A stretch of 64,000 bases of DNA from Helicobacter japonicus (GTDB taxonomy: Bacteria > Campylobacterota > Campylobacteria > Campylobacterales > Helicobacteraceae): positions 124,001-188,000 of the forward strand of contig NZ_JRMQ02000001.1 in assembly GCF_000762845.2 (NCBI RefSeq), in the 5' to 3' direction. The notes under the pieces were generated by a model. It was not told where the DNA came from and did not search any database. It was given only the letters and a program-made list of their open reading frames with translations. Shown here one piece after another: positions 26,892 through 35,047 of the stretch (position 1 is the first letter of the stretch; every line of letters begins with the position of its first letter). The position numbers and the translations under genes are program-made.

Positions 26892-28097
26892 ATGAAGGGT
26901 TTTGGCTACCTTACACTCTGTGTTGTTGTCAATATATGTATGGCGAATATTGACCCAAATACCACAAAAAATAAGCTTGAAAATGCCAAATCCCAAGAAG
27001 CAGCCATCAGTAAAAAACTTGATGTTTTGGGCAAAGCAATCAATACCAAGAATCTTGAACTTACCCAGCTTGGCAAACAAATTAGCTCTTTAGAAAAAGA
27101 CATTACACAAAATCAAGGCAAATCTCTCACTCAAGAAAAAACACTCAAAGATTCTCAAAAAAAACAAAATATGCTTTTAGAGCAAAAGAAAAAAAGTGAA
27201 GCCCAACTTGTCAAACTTGTAACACAAAATATCGCTTTTAGTATGATTATTGCTCGCTCTGCAGAAGTGGATTCTGTTGATGGAGTAATAGAGCATTATA
27301 TTTATCAGACTTTACATAAGAACACAAAAGATGCGATAAAAATTCTTAATGCAAAGCAAAATATCCTCGATAATGAAATCAAAAAAATCACAAACACAAT
27401 CTCACAGATTCAAAACTCTATCAAAACACAAACTAATAAAAAAGAAAGTCTAGAGCGTGCTAAAGAACAGCAAAAAATAACTCTCAATAAAATGCAAGCT
27501 GAACTCAAAGTATATGATCAGCAACTCAAAGATATAGTCAAAGAGCGTAAAAATCTTGATGAGATTCTCTCAAATCTTAATATTGTTAAAGAACAAAAAA
27601 CTAAGAATACTAATCAACAAGCCTTTATCAATAATCAAAAGAATCCAAATAACATCAAAGCACCCAAACAATTTGGCACCTCATACCGTGATGTGCCTAC
27701 TATTGCCTATAAAGGGGCAAAGACTTTTCCACCACTTGAACATTATGTGATTGAAAAAAAATTTGGACCTTATTTTGACCCTGTATATAAATTTAAAATT
27801 TTTAACGCTGCAATTATGTTTAATCCCAAATCACCAAATGCAAATGTTAAAAGCGTGCTTGATGGCAAAATAGTCTATGCTAAAGAAGCACCCGGACTTA
27901 AAAAAGTAGTCATTATAGAACATCATAACGCTATTCACACTATTTATGCTTATATGGATAAAATAGAATCTTCAATCAAAACAGGTATTACTATCAAAAA
28001 AGGCACAATTATCGGCAAAGTCAATGAACGCCTAAGTTTTGAAATCACACAAAAAGATAAACATATAAATCCTGCAGATTTTATTAAATTACATTAA
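26892..28097 (+). CDS. EnvC-like murein hydrolase activator, degenerate LytM domain
   Basis: A 401-residue exported protein with a signal peptide (about 1–18), a long coiled coil (about 25–230, rich in Lys/Gln/Leu heptads) and a C-terminal LytM/M23 fold (about 300–400: SVLDGKIVYAKEAPGLKKVV, IHTIYAYMDKIE, GITIKKGTIIGKV). The zinc ligands of active M23 peptidases are missing: the first H..D motif is absent and the final HxH reads RLSFE. So it should be a non-catalytic activator, like EnvC. It sits 7 nt after ftsX, the expected partner. Confidence 0.88.
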   Translation: MKGFGYLTLCVVVNICMANIDPNTTKNKLENAKSQEAAISKKLDVLGKAINTKNLELTQLGKQISSLEKDITQNQGKSLTQEKTLKDSQKKQNMLLEQKKKSEAQLVKLVTQNIAFSMIIARSAEVDSVDGVIEHYIYQTLHKNTKDAIKILNAKQNILDNEIKKITNTISQIQNSIKTQTNKKESLERAKEQQKITLNKMQAELKVYDQQLKDIVKERKNLDEILSNLNIVKEQKTKNTNQQAFINNQKNPNNIKAPKQFGTSYRDVPTIAYKGAKTFPPLEHYVIEKKFGPYFDPVYKFKIFNAAIMFNPKSPNANVKSVLDGKIVYAKEAPGLKKVVIIEHHNAIHTIYAYMDKIESSIKTGITIKKGTIIGKVNERLSFEITQKDKHINPADFIKLH

Positions 28098-28120
28098 AAA
28101 AAATCTTCTTAAGTCGATAT
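28095..28120 (+). promoter_or_regulatory. Putative sigma-28 (FliA) promoter of flaG operon
   Basis: TAAA at 28095–28098 and CGATAT at 28115–28120 are spaced 16 nt apart, close to the Helicobacter flagellar sigma-28 pattern (TAAA, then GCCGATA). It lies 36 nt before the flaG start. Flagellar cap and late genes are FliA-controlled in the genus, which supports the call. Confidence 0.45.
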
Positions 28121-28155
28121 TGTTTTACTTTATTTTGAACTTTAAGGAGGAAGTT

Positions 28156-28545
28156 ATGATTAACACTCGCGATAAGATTGATAATACCGATGCAATCAGA
28201 ACACAACTTGTTAATATGGTTAATTCTAGTGGAAGGATAGCTGTAGAAGACACTCGTCCATCCGAAGTGCGTAGGCAAGAAGAAACTGCTCAATACCAAG
28301 ACAAAGAAAACAAAAAACAGCTCGAAAATGAATTGCGAGAACTAAGCAAAAAGCTTAATGATGAAATGAAGCGCGTTGGCACAGACCTTAATTTTTCATA
28401 TAATGAAAATATTCCGGGTTTAAAAGTAACAGTGAAAGAAAGTAATAGCGAAAAAGTGATACGCGAGATTCCCTCAAAAGAAGCTATTGAGCTTATGAAA
28501 AGAATGCGAGAAGTTATTGGTGTGATTTTTGATAAACAAGGCTAG
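28156..28545 (+). CDS. flaG: Flagellar protein FlaG
   Basis: About 129 residues from ATG 28156, which has a strong AAGGAGG site; an upstream TTG is open but unsupported. It carries the FlaG domain at the C-terminus (LNFSYNENIPGLKVTVKESN, VIREIPSKEAIELMKRM). FlaG influences filament length and is normally next to fliD. The first half is a charged, probably helical region. First gene of flaG–fliD–fliS–fliT. Confidence 0.93.
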   Translation: MINTRDKIDNTDAIRTQLVNMVNSSGRIAVEDTRPSEVRRQEETAQYQDKENKKQLENELRELSKKLNDEMKRVGTDLNFSYNENIPGLKVTVKESNSEKVIREIPSKEAIELMKRMREVIGVIFDKQG

Positions 28546-28616
28546 TTGCAAATCTTTACATAAGCATAAATATCAATTTTTGCTAAAATTTTAATTTTTA
28601 AAGAAAGGAGGTGGTT

Positions 28617-30665
28617 ATGGCACTTGGCACATTAAGTTCGCTTGGGCTTGGAAGTAAAGTTTTAAATCACGATGTGATTGATAAACTAAGAGAAGCTGAT
28701 GAAAATGCACAAATCAAGCCTATTGACAAAAAAATTGAACAAAATGTTGAAAAACAAACCGAGCTTGTTGCCATCACTTCTTCTTTGCGTGGATTAAAAT
28801 CAAGCACAAGCATACTTGCAGATTATTCTACCTATTTGGGACGCTCAAGCAATGTCATTGGAGATGCACTTAAAGCCACTATTTCATCAGGTGTGCCTAC
28901 ACAAGATATTAAAATTGATATAGATTCTATCGCAACTTCAGACATTAATGAAATAGGCTCAAAATATGAAAGTAGAGAATCTGTATTTAGCCAAAAAGAT
29001 TCTGTGTTGAAGTTTTATCACAAGGGAAAAGATTATAAAATTGATATTAAAGCTGGTATGGAGCTAGGTGAAGTGGCACAACTTATCACTGATACAACAA
29101 AAGGTGAAGTAATGGGGATTGTTATGAAAACAGGTGGCTCAAATCCCTACCAACTTATGGTTAATTCAAAAGATACAGGTGAATCTTCACGCATTTATTT
29201 TGGCTCAACCACAAGTGGTTCTGCTATGCCTTCTGGGGCTTTTACGCTAGGTGATGGGGACTTCAATATTATACTTAAAGATAAGAAAGGTATTGAAAAA
29301 ACTCTTTCTATCAAACTCCCTAAAACTGCCACAGAATCTAAATCCCAAGATAATGCAGAAGCTCTTAAAGAAGCAGTAATTACTGCTATCAAAAATGATT
29401 CAGATTTTGATGGAATGCTTGATAATGACATTAATATTGGTATAGGTGGAGCAAATAGTGATATGCTTACTCTTAATGATAGACGCGGGTATAGCGTTAA
29501 AATCGAAGGTGCAAAATCTCAAATATTAGGTTTTGATGCAGATAATAAAAATGCCGATAAAGAAGATTTAATAGTAGCAACCAAGAGTATAGGAGCAGGT
29601 AAGCTCAAAGGAACTATTAATATAAGTAATATTCCGCTTGATTTAGCAACACTCACAAAAGAGAAAAATACAGCTGCTCAAAATGCGCAGGCTATTGCCG
29701 AAGCGATTGATAATATTGCTGGAATCCACGCTTCTGTCAATAAAGATGGTAAGCTTGTAATCAACTCTGATACAGGAGAGGTAAATATTTTTGCCGATAA
29801 TGACCCTGAAAGCAAGAAAGCACTTGAAGATTTAGGGCTAAAATCTGGCACAATAATGGATTATACTAAAACACAAGAAGAGCTCTTTAAGATACGCAAA
29901 GTGCAAAATGCCCAAGATGCAAAGTTTTCATACAACAATATTTCAATGAAGCGTCCTACCAACAATATTGATGATATTGTTAGCGGTGTGAATATCGAGC
30001 TTCTCACAACTACCGAGCCGGGAAAACCTGCGGTCATCAATATTACACGCAATGATGAAGAAATTGTAGAAAATATCAAGAAATTTGTAGAGACTTACAA
30101 TGAGCTTGCTTTGAAGCTTGATGAAGTTACGCGCTATGATGAAGATTCTAAAGTTGCTGGTATATTTAATGGTAATAGTGATATTCGTATGATACGACCT
30201 AGTCTTAATCGTATTTTTTCTACAACTATTGCAACAGAAACAGAACTAAAAGGACTTGCAAAATATGGGCTTTCTCTTGATGAAAAAGGTGTGATGAGTC
30301 TTGATGTGAGTAAGCTTCAAATGGCTTTAAACTCTGACCCACAAGGCACACAAGATTTTTTTTACGGAAGTGTAAAAACAACAGAATTTAGGGAGGTGCG
30401 GACAGATGGTGTGTTTAAAAAATTTGACCAAGAACTTGATAGGCTCTTAAATGGTCAAAATGCAAGACTTAAGGTGCTTGAAGAAAATCTCACAAGAGAT
30501 GATAAAAAATTGCGTGAAGACCGAAAAAAGGCAGTTGAACAGCTCAACACACGTTATGACATTATGGCGCAGAGATTTGCAGCTTATGATTCTCAAATCT
30601 CTAAAACCAATAATGCTTTCAGCAGTGTGCAGTTGATGATTGACCAATCTGTAGCTAAAAAATAA
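28617..30665 (+). CDS. fliD: Flagellar filament cap protein FliD
   Basis: About 682 residues from ATG 28617 with AAAGGAGG just upstream; a GTG at 28611 is also open. The N-terminal FliD domain has LGLGSKVLNHDVIDKLREAD. The central part is rich in beta structure. The C-terminal FliD domain (about 440–680) ends with helices (YDIMAQRFAAYDSQISKTNN) that sit on the filament tip. FliD caps the growing filament and helps flagellin fold. The FliS and FliT chaperone genes follow. Confidence 0.96.
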   Translation: MALGTLSSLGLGSKVLNHDVIDKLREADENAQIKPIDKKIEQNVEKQTELVAITSSLRGLKSSTSILADYSTYLGRSSNVIGDALKATISSGVPTQDIKIDIDSIATSDINEIGSKYESRESVFSQKDSVLKFYHKGKDYKIDIKAGMELGEVAQLITDTTKGEVMGIVMKTGGSNPYQLMVNSKDTGESSRIYFGSTTSGSAMPSGAFTLGDGDFNIILKDKKGIEKTLSIKLPKTATESKSQDNAEALKEAVITAIKNDSDFDGMLDNDINIGIGGANSDMLTLNDRRGYSVKIEGAKSQILGFDADNKNADKEDLIVATKSIGAGKLKGTINISNIPLDLATLTKEKNTAAQNAQAIAEAIDNIAGIHASVNKDGKLVINSDTGEVNIFADNDPESKKALEDLGLKSGTIMDYTKTQEELFKIRKVQNAQDAKFSYNNISMKRPTNNIDDIVSGVNIELLTTTEPGKPAVINITRNDEEIVENIKKFVETYNELALKLDEVTRYDEDSKVAGIFNGNSDIRMIRPSLNRIFSTTIATETELKGLAKYGLSLDEKGVMSLDVSKLQMALNSDPQGTQDFFYGSVKTTEFREVRTDGVFKKFDQELDRLLNGQNARLKVLEENLTRDDKKLREDRKKAVEQLNTRYDIMAQRFAAYDSQISKTNNAFSSVQLMIDQSVAKK

Positions 30666-30675
30666 GGAGTAACCT

Positions 30676-31059
30676 ATGTATGGAAATAATGCTTATAACC
30701 TCTACCAACAAAATTCAGTTTCTGTAGAATCCCCTGTAAAGCTCGTAGAAATGCTCTATGAGGGAATTTTAAGATTCTGTGCTCAAGCTAAGCGACATAT
30801 GGAAACAGAAGACATTGAGAAAAAAATCTACTATATCAATCGCACGACTGATATTTTCACTGAACTTCTTAACACACTTGATTACGATAAAGGTGGTGAT
30901 GTGGCAGTATATCTCACAGGACTTTACACCCATCAAATCAAGCTCCTTACTCAAGCCAATGTCGCTAATGATACAGCCAAAATTGATATAGTGATGAATG
31001 TAGCAAGAGGACTTCTAGAAGCTTGGAGAGAAATTAATCAAGATGAATTGGTTAAATAA
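30676..31059 (+). CDS. fliS: Flagellin export chaperone FliS
   Basis: A 127-residue helical protein beginning MYGNNAYNLYQQNSVSVESP, with the conserved FliS segment VKLVEMLYEGILRFCAQAKRH. It binds flagellin in the cytoplasm and keeps it from polymerising before export. AAGGAG precedes the ATG. The 3' end overlaps the next gene by 17 nt. Confidence 0.96.
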   Translation: MYGNNAYNLYQQNSVSVESPVKLVEMLYEGILRFCAQAKRHMETEDIEKKIYYINRTTDIFTELLNTLDYDKGGDVAVYLTGLYTHQIKLLTQANVANDTAKIDIVMNVARGLLEAWREINQDELVK

Positions 31060-31276
31060 TCTTAAAGTTGCTCTTTTGAACGAAGATGACCAAGCGGCTT
31101 TTCTCCTTGTTGATAATCTCCCACAAGAGCTTGAAAATGAATCACTTGAAATAAAACTTCAAGCCCTTGAACTTATCAAACAAACCAAAACTCTCTTAGA
31201 ATCTAAACAATTTAAAATCAGAATCAATATGGAACAAATCAAGGCAGCAAAACAATTTCTTGAAAATGCTAATTAA
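31043..31276 (+). CDS. fliT: FliT-like flagellar chaperone
   Basis: A 77-residue, mostly helical acidic protein (NLKVALLNEDDQAAFLLVDN, LQALELIKQTKTLLESK). Its position directly after fliS and its size match H. pylori FliT (the HP0754 position). FliT binds FliD and export components. The sequence alone is not very specific, so the call leans on context. The start overlaps fliS by 17 nt. Confidence 0.7.
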   Translation: MNWLNNLKVALLNEDDQAAFLLVDNLPQELENESLEIKLQALELIKQTKTLLESKQFKIRINMEQIKAAKQFLENAN

Positions 31277-31288
31277 GTAGCTATTAAT

Positions 31289-31299
31289 GGGGGGGGGGG
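31289..31299 (+). repeat. Intergenic G11 tract between fliT and hup
   Basis: Eleven G follow ATTAAT, 13 nt after the fliT stop and 128 nt before the hup start. A tiny frame MGGGV would start at ATG 31287 and stop at once. With twelve G it would give about 33 residues of no recognisable family. It may tune transcription across the gap; see findings. Confidence 0.85.
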
Positions 31300-31361
31300 T
31301 ATAATAATAATACTTAATATTCCATTTTGTAATAAATTTATGCAAAACTATCCGCGTATTA

Positions 31362-31390
31362 TTGACTTAAAGATAAAAAATATATAGAAT
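31362..31390 (+). promoter_or_regulatory. Putative hup promoter
   Basis: TTGACT at 31362–31367 and TATAGAAT at 31383–31390, with 15 nt between, lie about 40 nt before the hup ATG. The spacing is a little short, but the -35 box matters little in this group. Confidence 0.4.
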
Positions 31391-31426
31391 AGCTCTGTTC
31401 AAAATTTTTAAAACGAGGAGTTTGCA

Positions 31427-31714
31427 ATGAACAAAGCGGAATTCGTAGAGTTGGTTAAAAAAGTAGGAGACTACAACACAAAAAAAGAAGCTGAGCAAGC
31501 AGTAAGTGCTTTTACAAGTGCAATTTCTAATGCTCTTTCTAAGAAAAAAAGTGTAGAGCTTGTTGGTTTTGGTAAGTTTGAAACAGCTATCCAAAAAGCT
31601 AAAACAGGCAAAGTTCCAGGCACAAACAAAACATATAAGACACAGGAAAAATCTGTACCTAAATTTAGACCAGGAAAAGCCTTGAAAGATCAAGTAGCAA
31701 AAGCTAAAAAATAA
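31427..31714 (+). CDS. hup: DNA-binding protein HU
   Basis: A 95-residue nucleoid protein of the HU/IHF family, starting MNKAEFVELVKKVGDYNTKK. It has the family segment VELVGFGKFETAIQKAKTGK and the DNA-binding arm (GTNKTYKTQEKSVPKFRPGK). It bends and compacts DNA. It follows the flaG–fliT run but has its own upstream signals and a G11 tract. An ACGAGGAG site precedes the ATG. Monocistronic, ending in a hairpin shared with gpsA. Confidence 0.96.
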   Translation: MNKAEFVELVKKVGDYNTKKEAEQAVSAFTSAISNALSKKKSVELVGFGKFETAIQKAKTGKVPGTNKTYKTQEKSVPKFRPGKALKDQVAKAKK

Positions 31715-31724
31715 GTTTTTCTAT

Positions 31725-31750
31725 GTAACAATTCCCTATGGAATTGTTAC
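31725..31750. terminator. Perfect 11-bp hairpin between convergent hup and gpsA
   Basis: The arms GTAACAATTCC and GGAATTGTTAC flank a 4-nt CTAT loop. The hairpin overlaps the gpsA stop by 4 nt. The convergent position suggests a two-way terminator, although no clean U run follows on either strand. Confidence 0.55.
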
Positions 31751-32682
31751 GCCATTAATGACTTTAGACTTTCTTTCACACTCTTACCTTCAAGAATTAA
31801 ACTAATCTCTTTTGCAATTGGTGTATAAATATGTTCTCTTTGCCCTATCTCTGTGATAGCTTTTGCAGTAATCACACCTTCGGCAACTTCACCAAGCTCT
31901 TTTAGAATCTCATCTATTTTTTTTCCACCTGCCAACCCAAGTCCTACACGATAATTGCGCGACATTGTAGAATTTGAAGTCAAAAACAAATCCCCAGCCC
32001 CTGATAATCCTAAAAATGTCTCCATTTTAGCACCAAAATGTTCCCCAAATCGGCTCATTTCCACAAGCCCACGAGCAAGAAGAGAGGCTTTTGCATTCAT
32101 ACCAAATGCTAAACCATCACAAATCCCACCTGCAATAGCGATGACATTTTTATAAGCCCCAGCAACTTCTCCACCTACTACATCGGGACTTGCATAAGTT
32201 TTAATAAAGTGTGGCATCAAAGCTCCAAATTCGCGACTTAGATTCAGATTGCGGGAATGAATAACAAGCGCACAGGGCAAAGAACACACCACTTCAGAAG
32301 CAAAACTAGGACCACACAAATAAGCAATACTTTTATGTGGAATATACTCCTCCATAATATCACTTACAAAAGCTCCACTGCCAGATTCTATACCCTTGCT
32401 TGCACAAAGAATTTTTATTTTCTGTGGCAAATGAGCTGTTTTTAGCCACTCTCGCAATGCACTTGTAGCTATTGCCATAACAAAGTATTGCGAGTTAAGT
32501 GCTTGGTGGTGAGCAACTTGCTGGATTGGTGTGTGATTATTAGCTATAATTTTTTCATTAAGTGGTGCAAGAAGTGAAGTGATATCACGCCTTGAAACAA
32601 TATATACTTCATTTTTTTCAGCTAATGCAAAAGCTAATGCTCTTCCCCAAGCTCCACCGCCAAATACACTCACTCTACTCAT
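31747..32682 (-). CDS. gpsA: Glycerol-3-phosphate dehydrogenase [NAD(P)+]
   Basis: A 311-residue enzyme with the Rossmann motif VFGGGAWGRALAFALAE (about 5–21), KGIESGSG, the motif YLCGPSFASEV, and the catalytic lysine region GAYKNVIAIAGGICDG. It reduces dihydroxyacetone phosphate to sn-glycerol-3-phosphate for phospholipid synthesis. Length is normal for the family. The upstream outer-membrane-like gene is on the same strand, 38 nt away. Confidence 0.96.
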   Translation of the reverse strand: MSRVSVFGGGAWGRALAFALAEKNEVYIVSRRDITSLLAPLNEKIIANNHTPIQQVAHHQALNSQYFVMAIATSALREWLKTAHLPQKIKILCASKGIESGSGAFVSDIMEEYIPHKSIAYLCGPSFASEVVCSLPCALVIHSRNLNLSREFGALMPHFIKTYASPDVVGGEVAGAYKNVIAIAGGICDGLAFGMNAKASLLARGLVEMSRFGEHFGAKMETFLGLSGAGDLFLTSNSTMSRNYRVGLGLAGGKKIDEILKELGEVAEGVITAKAITEIGQREHIYTPIAKEISLILEGKSVKESLKSLMA

Positions 32683-32720
32683 TGTGGTAACACCTCACTT
32701 ATTGTTTAATGAGTATCATA

Positions 32721-33419
32721 TCAAAATACATAGCTATATGTTAAAAAAATCTGTGTAGTAATTGCATAAAGATTATAATTATTTGGAACTACTTGAGAAA
32801 CATTACTCATAATAGGTATTCCTATACCCTGCGGATTCATTGCTAACAGCATATCATTAGTTGAAAGCTGGGTTTGTTTTAATGTAAATACAATACGATG
32901 CGCATTCAGTATTGTAATTGCCATACCAATGCTATTTGCCCATACAGGATACATCACTTTACTACCATAATCATAGGTATTTTCTTCATATCGTTGTGTG
33001 TCATCATAAGCCTTAACCTTGCCTCCACGTCTTTGAGTATTTATCTCCAAAGCATTTGATAGAAAAAAATTTAGCTTCACGCGTGAATCGGGCTTGAAAG
33101 AATAATCAAATTTTATACCTGCACCATATCGGGACATTGACGCTTCAAACTCATTTAAGTTTGCCTTACCTGTCTCAAGCTCAAACTCTGAATATCCTTC
33201 ATTTGCAATTGTATTAACTTTAATTGAGAAATTTTTACTCGCCTGCACATTTGCTACAGAATCTTTATGAGACTCGTTACTTATATTTTTTGTATCAGAA
33301 AGAGTCTTATGTGCCTCCAATGATTCTAATTGATGAAGCTGTGAATCTTCAGCCCATATTAAGCCTAAAACAAAACTTAATAATAGCATTATCACCTTTA
33401 TACTTTTCACTTGCCTCAC
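32721..33419 (-). CDS. Outer-membrane-like exported protein, unknown function
   Basis: A 232-residue protein with a clear signal peptide (KVIMLLLSFVLGLIWAED, cleavage about residue 24) and a Ser/Glu/His-rich linker (about 25–65). It then has alternating hydrophobic strands ending in a terminal aromatic (IFLTYSYVF), which fits a small beta-barrel outer-membrane protein. No family was recognised. GTG or other alternative starts are possible, but the signal peptide supports ATG 33419. It is upstream of gpsA and divergent from gatB. Confidence 0.6.
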   Translation of the reverse strand: MRQVKSIKVIMLLLSFVLGLIWAEDSQLHQLESLEAHKTLSDTKNISNESHKDSVANVQASKNFSIKVNTIANEGYSEFELETGKANLNEFEASMSRYGAGIKFDYSFKPDSRVKLNFFLSNALEINTQRRGGKVKAYDDTQRYEENTYDYGSKVMYPVWANSIGMAITILNAHRIVFTLKQTQLSTNDMLLAMNPQGIGIPIMSNVSQVVPNNYNLYAITTQIFLTYSYVF

Positions 33420-33566
33420 CCCTAAAATCTCTTTGAAAACCTCGATAAAATTACTTAAAATATCGGTATTTTCTATTTTCTGTAAAAAGATTGTTTTAAA
33501 AACCTTAAACTATAATTTTATATTAAATATTGTTAAAAATTTATAAATATTTTATCGGATTTAGCC

Positions 33567-33572
33567 TATACT
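33567..33572 (+). promoter_or_regulatory. Putative -10 box of gatB
   Basis: TATACT at 33567–33572 lies about 43 nt before the gatB start, in an AT-rich intergenic region (33420–33614) shared with the divergent outer-membrane-like gene. No other feature was seen in that gap. Confidence 0.35.
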
Positions 33573-33614
33573 AGCATTTTGTATTCCATATTTTCTATAT
33601 AAAAGGCTATGAAA

Positions 33615-35039
33615 ATGTCAGCTTACGAAACAATTATCGGTTTAGAAGTCCATGTCCAACTTAATACTAAAACAAAAATTTTTTGCTCTTGTGCAACAAG
33701 TTTTGGCGATGAGCCTAATAAAAATGTTTGCCCTACTTGCTTAGGATTACCCGGTGCGCTTCCTGTGCTAAACATTGAAGCGGTAAAAAAAGCCATATCA
33801 TTTGGCACAGCAATTAATGCCACAATCAACCAAAACTCTGTCTTTGCACGCAAAAACTATTTTTACCCAGACTTGCCAAAAGCATATCAAATCAGTCAAT
33901 TTGAGATTCCTATCGTAGGACAAGGACGCATTGATATTGAAGTCAATGAGCAGACAAAGAGCATAGGCGTTACACGTGCGCACCTTGAAGAAGATGCGGG
34001 CAAAAATATCCACGAAAATAATTACTCAAAGGTAGATTTAAACCGCGCTTGCACGCCATTATTAGAGATTGTGAGCGAGCCTGATATGAGAAGTTCCGAT
34101 GAGGCAGTGGCTTATCTTAAAAAGTTACATTCTATTGTGCGATTTTTGGGCATAAGCGATGCAAATATGCAAGAAGGAAGCTTTAGATGTGATGCGAATG
34201 TCTCCATTCGCCCTAAAGGAGATTCTAATCTTTACACACGCGTGGAGATTAAGAATCTTAACTCCTTTAAATTTATCCAAAAAGCCATTGAATATGAGGT
34301 AGAGAGACAAATTGAAGCGTGGGAAAATGGCACATACAAAGATGAAGTCGTGCAAGAAACAAGACTTTTTGATACAGCCAAAGGCTCTACACGCTCAATG
34401 CGTGGCAAAGAAGAGGCAGCAGATTATCGCTATTTTCCTGACCCTGACCTTTTGCCTGTATTTATTGATGAGAATCTTATGCGTGAGGGAGCGAAGATTC
34501 CAGAAATGCCCGATGAAAAAAAGGAGCGATATATCAATACCTTAGGGCTTAAACCTTATGACGCAGGCGTGCTTACAGGTAGCCTTGAGCTTGCACTTTA
34601 TTTTGAATCTATGCTTGAAGAGGGTGCAAGTGCTAAAGGTGCGCTTACTTGGCTTACTACAGAGCTTTTAGGGCGATTAAAGGGAGAGAACACATTGCAA
34701 ACTTGTGGGGTGGATTCTAAAACTTTAGCTACACTTGTTAAACGCATTGAAGAGGGTAAAATCAGCGGAAAAAGTGGCAAAGAGATTTTAGATGTGCTTA
34801 TAGAAAAAGTAGGTGATGTCGATAACCTTATAGATTCTATGGGATTAGCCCAAATTAATGATGATGGTGCAATTATTGCAGTTATAGAATCTGTGTTAAG
34901 TGCTAATACCGATAAAGTCGCGGAATACAAAAGTGGCAAAGACAAACTCTTTGGATTCTTTGTCGGGCAAGTGATGAAAAACTCTAAAGGCGCGAATCCA
35001 GCAAGAGTAAATGAGCTTTTAAAAGAAAAATTAGGATAG
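33615..35039 (+). CDS. gatB: Aspartyl/glutamyl-tRNA amidotransferase subunit B
   Basis: About 474 residues, starting [21 protein letters not shown] prefer ATG 33615 over 33609 because AAAAGG is then 8 nt upstream. The zinc-site cysteines (CSCATSF and CPTCLGLPG), the GatB motif [35 protein letters not shown] and the C-terminal Yqey-type tail domain are visible. With GatA and GatC it turns Glu-tRNA(Gln) or Asp-tRNA(Asn) into the correct charged tRNA, needed where Gln- or Asn-tRNA synthetase is missing. The defence island starts 8 nt after it. Confidence 0.97.
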   Translation: MSAYETIIGLEVHVQLNTKTKIFCSCATSFGDEPNKNVCPTCLGLPGALPVLNIEAVKKAISFGTAINATINQNSVFARKNYFYPDLPKAYQISQFEIPIVGQGRIDIEVNEQTKSIGVTRAHLEEDAGKNIHENNYSKVDLNRACTPLLEIVSEPDMRSSDEAVAYLKKLHSIVRFLGISDANMQEGSFRCDANVSIRPKGDSNLYTRVEIKNLNSFKFIQKAIEYEVERQIEAWENGTYKDEVVQETRLFDTAKGSTRSMRGKEEAADYRYFPDPDLLPVFIDENLMREGAKIPEMPDEKKERYINTLGLKPYDAGVLTGSLELALYFESMLEEGASAKGALTWLTTELLGRLKGENTLQTCGVDSKTLATLVKRIEEGKISGKSGKEILDVLIEKVGDVDNLIDSMGLAQINDDGAIIAVIESVLSANTDKVAEYKSGKDKLFGFFVGQVMKNSKGANPARVNELLKEKLG

Positions 35040-35047
35040 TATCAACA

